From Nitrospirillum viridazoti CBAmc (lineage in GTDB: Bacteria; Pseudomonadota; Alphaproteobacteria; Azospirillales; Azospirillaceae): a stretch of DNA of 64,000 nucleotides. The translations under genes and the position numbers were made by a program. Of the stretch, positions 9,613-18,270 are shown piece by piece (within the stretch, counting starts at the first letter, position 1; each line of letters begins with the position of its first letter). The notes under the pieces were generated by a model. The model was given only the letters and a program-made list of their open reading frames with translations. It was not told the DNA's origin and made no database searches. Location: the NCBI RefSeq assembly GCF_000730165.1, contig NZ_CP022110.1:937501-1001500 (forward strand), in the 5' to 3' direction.

Positions 9613-10839
9613 TCAGGCGGCAGCCGTTTTCATCAGGGCGGTGCGCGACGGCAGCAGGCGGTCGTTGAAGGGCAGAATGGCGGCCCCCACCGCCGGCGCG
9701 TCCATGGCGGTGGCGGCCCGGTAGACCGGGGCGATGACGGGGATGGTACCGGCATGGGCCTGCAGCCGGTCGGTGATCAGCTGGGCCAGGCGATCCAGCT
9801 GGGTGGTGGGCAGGCGCCCGCCCAGGAAGACGGCTTCCGGGTTCACCAGGCAGCTGACGGCGATGATGGGCACGGTCAGCAGTTCCGCCGCCAGGTCCAG
9901 CCACTGGGCGACCAGGGACTGGCCGGCGGCGTCCAGGCCGGCCAACTCGTCCGGCTGGCACAGCGGATAGCCGTTGGCCTTGAGGAAGCTGAACAGGGCC
10001 GACAGCGACACCGCCTCCTGCAAGGAGGTCGCCGGCGTGCGGGGGGAGGAGACGGGCAGGAAGCCGATCTCACCGCTGCGGCCCTGGGCGCCGCGGAAAT
10101 ACTGCCCATCGATGACCATACCGCCACCCAGGCCCCGGCTGATCAGGATGTAGAAGAAGCTGGGATCGTGCAGGCCGTGCCCGAACTGCAGCTCACCCAG
10201 GGCCGCCGCCGCCGCATCGTTCTCCAGGAACACCGGCAGGGGCAGGATGGCGGAGAACAGCCGGGCGACGTTGACGGTGTTCCAGGCTTCATAGCTGGCG
10301 GGGCGGTTGGGCAGGTTCACCCGCCCCAGGTCGTCGGGCATGGCGACCCCGATGCCGACGATGCGGTCCTGCGGGAAGGTGCCCGCGGCCTGAAAGGCCT
10401 CCACCTGTTCCTTGAAAAAGGCGGCCACGGTGTCGGGCAGGGGAAAGTCCACGTCCAGGGTGGCGCGATGGCGCACCTGGCCCAGCAGGTCCAGCACGAG
10501 CACGGTGACATGGTCGCGGTCGATATTGACACCGATGGAGTAGCAGCCGTCGGGGTTGATGGCCAGGCGCATGGCCGGCTGGCCGCGCGCGCCGTGCAGG
10601 CGCCCCACTTCCATGATCAGGCCGTCGTTCAGCAGGCGCTTGGTGATGTTGGCGATGGCCGGCGCCGTCAGGCCGGTGATGGTGGCCAGCTCCGCCCGGG
10701 TGATGGGGCCGCTGACACGGATGGCCTGCAGCATGACCCGCTGGTTGTGGTCCCCCGCCCGTTCCAGGTTCGTGCCCGACAGGCTGGCGCCCAGCGATGG
10801 GTGCAGGTCGGCGGTGCGGGGGGGCACGAGCGCGGACAT
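9613..10839 (-). CDS. ROK-family transcriptional regulator
   Basis: The product is 408 residues. Residues about 30-85 form a winged helix-turn-helix (ITRAELATITGLTAPAIANI), followed by a ROK sugar-binding/ASKHA fold with GVGVAMP-like and RGLGGGMVIDG segments. This is the layout of the NagC/Mlc/XylR repressors, which respond to a sugar or sugar phosphate. Two features are atypical. The zinc motif CxCGxxGC, normally soon after the GEIG segment, is absent (the sequence reads SGEIGFLPVSSPRTP). The phosphate-binding DxGxT motif is also degenerate. So it is probably a regulator with no kinase activity and with altered ligand or zinc handling. It likely controls the following AGE and hydrolase genes. 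Confidence 0.88.
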   Translation of the reverse strand: MSALVPPRTADLHPSLGASLSGTNLERAGDHNQRVMLQAIRVSGPITRAELATITGLTAPAIANITKRLLNDGLIMEVGRLHGARGQPAMRLAINPDGCYSIGVNIDRDHVTVLVLDLLGQVRHRATLDVDFPLPDTVAAFFKEQVEAFQAAGTFPQDRIVGIGVAMPDDLGRVNLPNRPASYEAWNTVNVARLFSAILPLPVFLENDAAAAALGELQFGHGLHDPSFFYILISRGLGGGMVIDGQYFRGAQGRSGEIGFLPVSSPRTPATSLQEAVSLSALFSFLKANGYPLCQPDELAGLDAAGQSLVAQWLDLAAELLTVPIIAVSCLVNPEAVFLGGRLPTTQLDRLAQLITDRLQAHAGTIPVIAPVYRAATAMDAPAVGAAILPFNDRLLPSRTALMKTAAA

Positions 10840-11215
10840 CCGGGCAATTCCTTATTTAAATTTACAAGTTTATGGGCCGGGATGGTGGGGCATCGCCCGT
10901 CCGGACACAATGCGCATTTTTAAGATGCCCACATCGGGGCCGCTCGCCGCGACTCCGCCCTGGAATCCGGGGTGGGGAAGGCCGCCACCGTCACCCATCC
11001 CACCCGCACAAGCCCGCTTTCCGACCCCTCCGGGCGGCTTTCACGCGGTTAGGATCGCGGCCTGCGGAATGGCAAGCTGGCTGCGCGTCATAACCCTGAT
11101 GGCGATGAACGCTATGATTGCGGATCCGCCTTGACGCCGCCACAAAGCCGCCGCAACGATCGACCGGCGCGGCACTTCCGCCGCCCGCACCCTCCCTCAT
11201 ATCCCGGGGTCTCGC
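10840..11215. other. Divergent intergenic region between the ROK regulator and the alpha-2-macroglobulin gene
   Basis: This 376-nt gap has no convincing gene. Next to the ROK start there is an AT-rich patch (10848-10875, containing TTATTTAAATTTACAAG) that could be a ROK operator and promoter. Nearer the macroglobulin gene there is a 10-bp palindrome GCGGATCCGC at 11120-11129, followed by TTGACG at 11131, a possible -35 with only a weak -10. The rest is GC-rich and featureless to the eye. Confidence 0.4.
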
Positions 11216-14200
11216 ATGAGACGCTGCGTCGCGTTCGTCGCCCGCCTGGTCACCGCCGTCCTGGCCTTGGCCGTCCCCTTCGTGTGCCCGACGGCGCTGG
11301 CCGCCGGGCCCCTGGCACCCTCGGGCAATTTGGCGCAAAGCGACACCGACGCCACCGGCGCTTGCGTCTGGTTCAACGGCGCGCTGGCCGAAAACCACGG
11401 CGACCTGTCGGGCTTCGTGGCGGTGGAGCCGGCGGGGGACGTGGCCGTCACCGCCAATGACCGCCAGCTGTGCGTCAGCGGGCTGGAGCCGGGCAAGGCC
11501 TACACCGTCACCGTCCGCGCCGGCCTGCCCGCCGCCGACGGCAACACCCTGCCCAGGAACCTCACCTTCCACCTGACGATGCATGACCTGCCGGGCAGCG
11601 TGCGCATCGCCGGCACGGGCTATGTCCTGCCGCGCGTGGGCAACGCCGGCGTGGCCGTGGAGACTGTCAACATCGCCCGGGTGACGCTGGGCCTCTATCG
11701 CGCGCCGGAAACGGCGCTGGCCAACCTGTCCCTGAACCAGGACCCGACGGGCTGGAGCGTGGAAAGCCTGGTGAATGACAAGGTGCGGCCCGTCTGGACC
11801 GGCACCATGGAGACCAAGGGCGCGCAGAATAAGCGGACCATCACCAACTTCCCCCTGGACCAGGTGCTGAAGGACCGCCAGCCCGGCGCCTATCTGCTGG
11901 TGGTCGAGGATGAGAAGCTGGCGAAGGATCGCGACAATACGACCTATGACCAGCGTGAGGCCCGCACCGCCGCCCGTTGGCTGGTCGAGACGGACATGGC
12001 GCTGACGGCGTTGACCGGGGGTGACGGCCTGACGGTCGTCGCCCGCTCCCTGGCCAAGGCCACACCGCTTGCCGGCGCCCGGGTGGTGCTGCTGGCGCAC
12101 GATTCCGGCACCTTGGGCGAGGCCAAGACCGACGGCGACGGCATCGCCCGTTTCCCCATCGGGCTGCTGCGGGGCAAGGGCGGGGCGCGCCCGGCGCTGG
12201 TGGAGGCCTTCGCCGGCGGCCCCTCGCTGATCCCCTTCGCCAGCACGCCGGCCGACTTCGCAGCCCTGTCGCTGGAGCGGGCCGCTTTCGACTTCAGCGC
12301 CCGGGGGGCCGACGGCCGCCCGGACCCAGGCCCGTTGGACGCCTATGTCTATACCGAGCGTGGCGTTTATCGGCCGGGCGAGACCGTGCACGCCGCCTTC
12401 GTGCTGCGCGACGCCCAGATCCGCACCGCCGCTGTGGACATGGTGGCCGCCGTGGTCCGCCGCAGTGACGGAGTGGAGGCCGCCCACCTGACGGCCAAGT
12501 TGAGCAGCGGCGCGGGCACGGTCGACATTCCCATCAGCGCCGCCGCCCCGCGCGGCGAATGGACCATCAACCTGTACGTCGCCGGCGGCGACGCGGTGGT
12601 GGGCAGCGGGACCTTCGACGTGCAAGATTTCGTGCCGGAGCGGCTGAAGGTCGCCATCGGCAAGCCCGCGACGCCGGCGCTGGCGGCGGGCCAGCCGGCC
12701 ACGATGCCGGTGGAGGCGCGCTTCCTCTATGGCGCCGCCGCCGGCGATCTGCCGGTAGGGGGCGAGGTGCGGCTGGAACGCGACCCCAAGCCTTTCGCCA
12801 AATGGTCCGACTTCGCCTTCGGCCGCGACGATGACAAGTTCGAGCCGCAGACAGCCCCGGCGGTCGACACCCACACCGACGGCGCCGGCAAGGCGGCGGT
12901 GGAATTCCCGGTGCCGGAGGCCGGGACCGCCACGGCCCCCCTGCACGCCGTCATCACCGCCGCGGTGGTGGAGCCGGGCGGGCGGGTGACGCGCGACCAG
13001 ATGGCCCTGCCGGTCACCTATCGCGCCGGCTTCGTGGGCATCCGCCCCCTGTTCGCCAACCACCGGGTGCGGGAAGGGGGCAGCGCCGATTTCGACATCC
13101 TCGCGGTGGATGCCACCGGCGTGCCGCAGGCGGCCAAGGGCGTGCGCTATGTCCTGGCGCAGGCCGACCGCCACTACACCTGGTATCGCAGCGGCTTCCA
13201 GTGGTCGTACAAGACCAGTGTCCAGTACCGCCCGGTGGCCAACGGCACGCTGGACTTGGACGGTGCCAAGCCGGCGCGCATCAGCCAGCGCCTGGAGTGG
13301 GGCGAATATCGCCTGCTGGTGGAGAATCCGGCCACCGGTGCCGTCACCACCCAATCCTTCTACAGCGGCTGGTACATGGCGGGGGCCAGCACCGACGCGC
13401 CGGACGTGGTGCCCTCCGCCCTGGACAAGGCGGCCTACGCGGCGGGTGAGACGGCGCACCTGCGTATCGAGCCGCCCTTCGCCGGCCAGATGCAGGTGGC
13501 CGTCGCCGGACAGGAGGTCCGCATCCTGGCCACGCGCGCCACGGGCGCGGAGCCGGTGACGGTGGACATTCCCGTGAAGGCGGAATGGGGGGCCGGCGCC
13601 TACGCCCTCATCTCCTTCATCCGGCCGGCGGACAAGGATGTGGGCCATCAGCCGGTGCGGGCCGTGGGCCTGGCTTGGATTCCGGTGGATTCCGGGGCCA
13701 AGGCGCTGGCGGTCAGCATCGACACGCCCAAGACCCTGCGCCCCCGGCAGAAGGTCGACGTGCAGGTGACGGCGGCGGGGGCCAAGGCCGGTGCCCACGT
13801 AACCGTGGCGGCGGTGGATGAAGGCATCCTGCAACTGACCCGTTTCCGCAGCCCCGACCCGCTGGCCCATTTCTTCGCCAAGCGCAAGCTGGGGGCGGAG
13901 ATGCGCGATGATTACGGCCGCCTTCTGGAAAGCCAGGCGGGGCAGACCGGCGTGCTGCGCCAGGGTGGTGACGGCGGTTCTCCCGGCGGAGTGGGCCTGC
14001 CGGTGGTGCCCACCCGCACCGTGGCCCTGTTCTCGGGCCTGGTGGCGCTGGATGACAAAGGCCACGCCAAGGTCACGCTGGATATCCCCGACTTCAACGG
14101 CAGCCTGCGCCTGATGGCGGTGGCCCTGGACAAGGACCGCATGGGCATGGCCGAGGGCGCCATGACGGTGCGCGACCCCGTGGTGGCGGAGGTCATCCTG

Positions 14201-16081
14201 CCGCGCTTCCTGGCGCCCAACGACACCGCCGCCGGCACGCTGCTGCTGCACAACCTGGAAGGGGCGGCGGGCGACTACCGCGTCACCCTGACGGCGGACG
14301 GCGCCCTGAAGCTGGCGGGGGATGCGAAGCGCACCGTCACGCTGGCCTCCGGCCAGCGGGTGGTGCAGCCGGTGGCCCTGGCGGGCGGCCCGGCCGGCAT
14401 CGGCGGCCTGACCCTGTCGGTTGAGGGGCCGGGCGGGTTGAGGCTGGAACGGTCCTGGCCCATCACCATCCGCCCGGCGGAGGCGCCCATCGTCATGGCC
14501 GAGCAGCGCCAGCAGGCCCCGGGCGAGGCCTATACCCTGCCGCCCAACCTGCTGGACCTGTTCCTGCCCGGCACGGGCAGCGTCGCCCTGTCCTATTCCA
14601 ACCTGCCCGGCATCGACGTGCCGGGCCTGATGAAGGATCTGGACCTCTACCCCTATGGCTGCACCGAGCAGACCACCAGTCGCGCCCTGCCGCTGGTGGC
14701 CTTCCGCGACCTGGCGCGTCAGCTGGGTCTGGACGGCAACGTCAAGGATCCGGACAACCGGGTGAACACGGCCATCGACCGGCTGCTGCAGCGGCAGGAC
14801 AGCACCGGAGAGTTCGGGCTGTGGTCCGCGGGCGACGGCCTGGGCGGACCCTGGCTGCAGATGTATGTGTTCGACTTCCTGACCCGCGCGCGGGCGGCCG
14901 GCTATTTCGTGCCGGACGTGGCCATGCAGTCCCTGGCCGACTGGGTGACGCAAGCGACCGACCGGGGCGTGGACGCGCGTGGGGCGGACGGGGAGGCGGT
15001 GGTCTACGGCCAGTACCTGCTGGCCCGGGGCGGCCACGCCACCCCGGCCAACCTGCGCTACATCCACGATGTGACGGCGGAGCAGCTGTCCAACGGCCCG
15101 CTGGCCTACGCCCAGCTGGGCGCCGCCCTGCTGGCGGCCGGTGACAAGGCGCGGGCGGAGGTGGCGTTCGAGCGGGCGCGCAAGCGCCTGGGCCAGGGCT
15201 CTCACGACTATTACAGCAGTCCGCTGCGCGACGCCGCCGCCACCCTGGCGGTGGCGGCCGAGGCGGGCAACGCCCCCCTGCAGGAGGCGGCGCTGCACCT
15301 GGCGCTGACGGGCCTGAAGGAGCCCTGGTATTACAACACCAATCAAAAAAGCTGGCTGCTGCTGGCCTCGCAGGCCATCCTGGCCAAGGGGCAGCCCATC
15401 TCCCTGACCACCACCGGCTATGCCAAGGCCGCCACCGGCCGTGCGCTCAGCTACAGCCCCACCCCGGCACAGCTGGCCGCCGGCTTCGGCGTCGTCAACA
15501 GCGGCACGGCCGCCGTGTGGCGCACGGTGCAGATGCGCGGCGTGCCCAAGGAAAGCCCGGGCCCGGTGTCGGAGGGCATCAGCCTGACCAAGGAGGTCTA
15601 CACCATGGACGGCAAGCCCGCCGGCACGGACCACGTTGCCCGCAACACGCGGCTGGTGGTGGTGCTGACGGGTGTGCAGCAGCAGCATGTGAAGCGCACC
15701 CTGGTGACGGTCGATCCCCTGCCGGCGGGATGGGAGATCGAGAGCGTTCTGCGCCCGGCCAAGAAGGGCGCGAAGGCGCTGGACTGGCTGAAGAACCTCA
15801 GCCGCGCCGCCGTGGCGGAAGCGCGCGACGACCGCTTCGTCGGCGTGTTGGACGCGGGCCAGCCCTCCTGGATCTACCGGGACGAGGATGAGGACGAGGA
15901 TGGCGGGGGCGAGGCGGACGAGGATACCGGGCCCAGCCAGAACTTCCGCTTCGCCTATGTGGTGCGGGCGGTGACCCCGGGGCAGTTCGCCCTGCCGCCG
16001 GCCTCCACCCAGGACATGTACGACCCGGCGGCCATCGCCCGCACCGCGGCCGGCCGGACGGTGGTGGACGCCGTGCCGTGA
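11216..16081 (+). CDS. Bacterial alpha-2-macroglobulin with intact thioester motif (YfhM/MagD-like)
   Basis: The 1621-residue protein begins with a signal peptide (MRRCVAFVARLVTAVLALAV, cut near ALAA). Many beta-sandwich MG domains follow, including the YTERGVYRPGETVH stretch typical of MG3/MG4. The thioester motif is intact as C1149-TEQ in YPYGCTEQTTSR, so it can trap attacking proteases covalently. The alpha/alpha thioester domain follows (about 1130-1400), and near residue 1558 there is a run of acidic residues. No lipobox Cys is seen, so it is probably soluble in the periplasm rather than a lipoprotein. The stop overlaps the start of the PBP1C gene in the sequence GTGA. This pairing fits the accepted idea that the macroglobulin guards the cell when the wall is breached and PBP1C repairs it. 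Confidence 0.95.
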   Translation: MRRCVAFVARLVTAVLALAVPFVCPTALAAGPLAPSGNLAQSDTDATGACVWFNGALAENHGDLSGFVAVEPAGDVAVTANDRQLCVSGLEPGKAYTVTVRAGLPAADGNTLPRNLTFHLTMHDLPGSVRIAGTGYVLPRVGNAGVAVETVNIARVTLGLYRAPETALANLSLNQDPTGWSVESLVNDKVRPVWTGTMETKGAQNKRTITNFPLDQVLKDRQPGAYLLVVEDEKLAKDRDNTTYDQREARTAARWLVETDMALTALTGGDGLTVVARSLAKATPLAGARVVLLAHDSGTLGEAKTDGDGIARFPIGLLRGKGGARPALVEAFAGGPSLIPFASTPADFAALSLERAAFDFSARGADGRPDPGPLDAYVYTERGVYRPGETVHAAFVLRDAQIRTAAVDMVAAVVRRSDGVEAAHLTAKLSSGAGTVDIPISAAAPRGEWTINLYVAGGDAVVGSGTFDVQDFVPERLKVAIGKPATPALAAGQPATMPVEARFLYGAAAGDLPVGGEVRLERDPKPFAKWSDFAFGRDDDKFEPQTAPAVDTHTDGAGKAAVEFPVPEAGTATAPLHAVITAAVVEPGGRVTRDQMALPVTYRAGFVGIRPLFANHRVREGGSADFDILAVDATGVPQAAKGVRYVLAQADRHYTWYRSGFQWSYKTSVQYRPVANGTLDLDGAKPARISQRLEWGEYRLLVENPATGAVTTQSFYSGWYMAGASTDAPDVVPSALDKAAYAAGETAHLRIEPPFAGQMQVAVAGQEVRILATRATGAEPVTVDIPVKAEWGAGAYALISFIRPADKDVGHQPVRAVGLAWIPVDSGAKALAVSIDTPKTLRPRQKVDVQVTAAGAKAGAHVTVAAVDEGILQLTRFRSPDPLAHFFAKRKLGAEMRDDYGRLLESQAGQTGVLRQGGDGGSPGGVGLPVVPTRTVALFSGLVALDDKGHAKVTLDIPDFNGSLRLMAVALDKDRMGMAEGAMTVRDPVVAEVILPRFLAPNDTAAGTLLLHNLEGAAGDYRVTLTADGALKLAGDAKRTVTLASGQRVVQPVALAGGPAGIGGLTLSVEGPGGLRLERSWPITIRPAEAPIVMAEQRQQAPGEAYTLPPNLLDLFLPGTGSVALSYSNLPGIDVPGLMKDLDLYPYGCTEQTTSRALPLVAFRDLARQLGLDGNVKDPDNRVNTAIDRLLQRQDSTGEFGLWSAGDGLGGPWLQMYVFDFLTRARAAGYFVPDVAMQSLADWVTQATDRGVDARGADGEAVVYGQYLLARGGHATPANLRYIHDVTAEQLSNGPLAYAQLGAALLAAGDKARAEVAFERARKRLGQGSHDYYSSPLRDAAATLAVAAEAGNAPLQEAALHLALTGLKEPWYYNTNQKSWLLLASQAILAKGQPISLTTTGYAKAATGRALSYSPTPAQLAAGFGVVNSGTAAVWRTVQMRGVPKESPGPVSEGISLTKEVYTMDGKPAGTDHVARNTRLVVVLTGVQQQHVKRTLVTVDPLPAGWEIESVLRPAKKGAKALDWLKNLSRAAVAEARDDRFVGVLDAGQPSWIYRDEDEDEDGGGEADEDTGPSQNFRFAYVVRAVTPGQFALPPASTQDMYDPAAIARTAAGRTVVDAVP

Positions 16082-18198
16082 CGCCGGAATGGCGTGCCCG
16101 ATTGACCCGCTGGGGGCTGGCCCGCCAGGGCTTCGTCCCCTGGGGGACACGCCTGGGCGCCGGGGTGCTGGCGCTCGCCCTGCTGGTCGTGGCGCTGGAC
16201 CGGCTGTTCCCGCCGGACCTGCGGCGCTGGCAGGAGCGGTCCACCCTGGTGACGGACGAGGGCGGGGAGGTGCTGCGCGCCTTCATCACTGCGGACGGCG
16301 CCTGGCGGCTGCCCATGAGTGCCACCGAGGCCAACCCCACCTATTTGGCGATGCTGCTGGCCTATGAGGACCATCGCTTCTATCACCATCCCGGTGTCGA
16401 TCCGCTGGCCCTGGCGCGGGCGGCGGGCCAGGCCCTGCGCCACGGCCGCATCGTCTCCGGCGGGTCCACCCTCACCATGCAGGTGGCGCGCCTGCTGGAA
16501 CCGCGTCCTCGAACCGTGGCGTCCAAGCTGTTGGAGATGGCCCGGGCCCTGCAGTTGGAGGCGCGCTATTCCAAGAGCGACATCCTGGGCATGTACCTGA
16601 CCTTGGCGCCCTTCGGCGGCAATCTGGAAGGCGCGCGGGCGGCATCATTGGCCTATTTCGGCCGGCCGCCGGCGGCGCTGACCCCCGGGCAGGCGGCTTT
16701 GCTGGTGACCCTGCCGCAATCGCCCACCAAGCGCCGGCCGGATCTGGCGCCGGCGGCGGCCCGTGCCGGGCGCGATGCCCTGCTGCGCCGCATGGCGGCC
16801 AAGGGTGTGCTGAGCCGGCAGGCGGCGCGCGAAGGCATGTCGGAGCCGCTGCCGACGGACCGCCGCCCGCTGCCCTTCCTCGCTCCCCACTTGGCCGACC
16901 GCCTGCGCCGCGCCGCGCCACCGGGTAGCGTCATCGCCAGCACGCTGGATGCCGGCCTGCAGCGGCGGGTGGAGGCCACGGTGCGCGGGACCCAGGATAC
17001 GCTGGAGCCGGCGGCGGAGGTGGCGGTCCTGGTGATGGAGATCGGCAGCCGCAAGGTGCGCGCCTATGTCGGCGGCAGCTTCTCCGGCCCCTTCGGCCAG
17101 GTGGACATGGCGGCGGCGCCGCGCTCCCCGGGGTCGGCGCTGAAGCCCTTCCTTTACGGCCTGGGGTTCGAGGCGCTGCCCCTGCATCCCGAGACGCGCA
17201 TCAACGACGTGCCCACCGTGTTCGGCGACTACGCGCCGCGCAATTTCGACGGCGGTTTCCATGGCCTGGTCACGGTGCGCGAAGCCCTGCAGCAGTCGCT
17301 GAACGTGCCGGCGGTGAAGGTGCTGGATCGGCTGGGGCCCGCCCGCTTCTTGGGCCGCCTGCGGGAGGTGGGCGCGCAGGTGGTGTTGCCCCGGCCGGAC
17401 GCGGCCCCCGGCCTGCCCCTGGCGCTGGGTGGCCTGGGGCTCAGCCTGGCCGATCTGACCAATCTCTACGCCGACCTGGGGGATGGCGGCCAGGCCCGGC
17501 CGCTGCTGCTGACGCCGTCGGAGGCGCCGGGGCCCAAACGGCCGGCCAAGCGGCTTATGGGCGCGGTGGCCGCCTGGTACGTGGCGGAGATCCTGTCGGG
17601 CACGCCCCGGCCGGATGGGCGGGCGGCGGTGGGCGGGCGCTGGGTCGCCTACAAGACGGGCACGTCCTACGGGTTCCGCGATGCTTGGGCAGTCGGCTTC
17701 ACCTCGACCCATGTGGTGGGGGTGTGGGTGGGGCGGCCGGACGGCACGCCCCGGCCCGGCGCCGCCGGCCGCGACATGGCGGCCCCCCTGCTGTTCCGCC
17801 TGGTGGACCTGCTGCCCGACTGGGGCACGCCGCCCGAGCCGCCACCCGGGGTGCTGGAGGCCGGGCCCGGCCACGCCCTGCCGCCGGCCCTGGCCCTGTT
17901 CGATCGGGGGACGCCCGGTGGCAGCCTGGCCGCGGCCGCCGCCCCGCTGCGCATCGCCTTCCCGCCGGATGGGGCGGAGGTCGAGCGCACGCCCGGCCGC
18001 GACGGCGCGCCCGTGCCGGTGCCGCTGGAGGCTCTGGGCGGCCGGCCACCGCTGCACTGGCTGGGCAATGGCCTGCCGCTTCCGGACAGCGCGAGCGGGG
18101 AGGGGGCGGATTGGATTCCCGATGGCATCGGTTTCGCCGACATCGCCGTCATCGACGCCGCCGGCCAACGGGCCAAGGCGACGGTCCGGGTTCGCTGA
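16078..18198 (+). CDS. pbpC: Penicillin-binding protein 1C, bifunctional glycosyltransferase/transpeptidase
   Basis: The product is 706 residues, starting with GTG inside the stop codon of the upstream gene, so translation is coupled. One N-terminal membrane anchor (about 20-40) is followed by a GT51 transglycosylase domain with catalytic Glu97 in YEDHRFYHHPG and the GGSTLTMQ motif. The transpeptidase domain has SxxK at S353-ALK in SPGSALKP, an SLN motif in QQSLNVPAVK, and KTG at 526-528 (KTGTSYGF). A C-terminal BiPBP_C-type beta domain closes the protein. All catalytic residues are present. It acts in the periplasm to polymerise and cross-link peptidoglycan, probably for repair. Confidence 0.96.
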   Translation: MTPEWRARLTRWGLARQGFVPWGTRLGAGVLALALLVVALDRLFPPDLRRWQERSTLVTDEGGEVLRAFITADGAWRLPMSATEANPTYLAMLLAYEDHRFYHHPGVDPLALARAAGQALRHGRIVSGGSTLTMQVARLLEPRPRTVASKLLEMARALQLEARYSKSDILGMYLTLAPFGGNLEGARAASLAYFGRPPAALTPGQAALLVTLPQSPTKRRPDLAPAAARAGRDALLRRMAAKGVLSRQAAREGMSEPLPTDRRPLPFLAPHLADRLRRAAPPGSVIASTLDAGLQRRVEATVRGTQDTLEPAAEVAVLVMEIGSRKVRAYVGGSFSGPFGQVDMAAAPRSPGSALKPFLYGLGFEALPLHPETRINDVPTVFGDYAPRNFDGGFHGLVTVREALQQSLNVPAVKVLDRLGPARFLGRLREVGAQVVLPRPDAAPGLPLALGGLGLSLADLTNLYADLGDGGQARPLLLTPSEAPGPKRPAKRLMGAVAAWYVAEILSGTPRPDGRAAVGGRWVAYKTGTSYGFRDAWAVGFTSTHVVGVWVGRPDGTPRPGAAGRDMAAPLLFRLVDLLPDWGTPPEPPPGVLEAGPGHALPPALALFDRGTPGGSLAAAAAPLRIAFPPDGAEVERTPGRDGAPVPVPLEALGGRPPLHWLGNGLPLPDSASGEGADWIPDGIGFADIAVIDAAGQRAKATVRVR

Positions 18199-18270
18199 GC
18201 GGCGCGGATGTGCGAGGCTGGTCCCCTTGGTGATGAAGGCCCGTTGATGACGCAGGAGGACCACCGACCC

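Noticed and set aside
10991-16150. A 1719-codon open frame antisense to the macroglobulin gene
   Set aside because: It is rich in His, Arg, Gly and Gln with no domain pattern, as expected for the complement of a high-GC gene; the plus-strand product has clear motifs.
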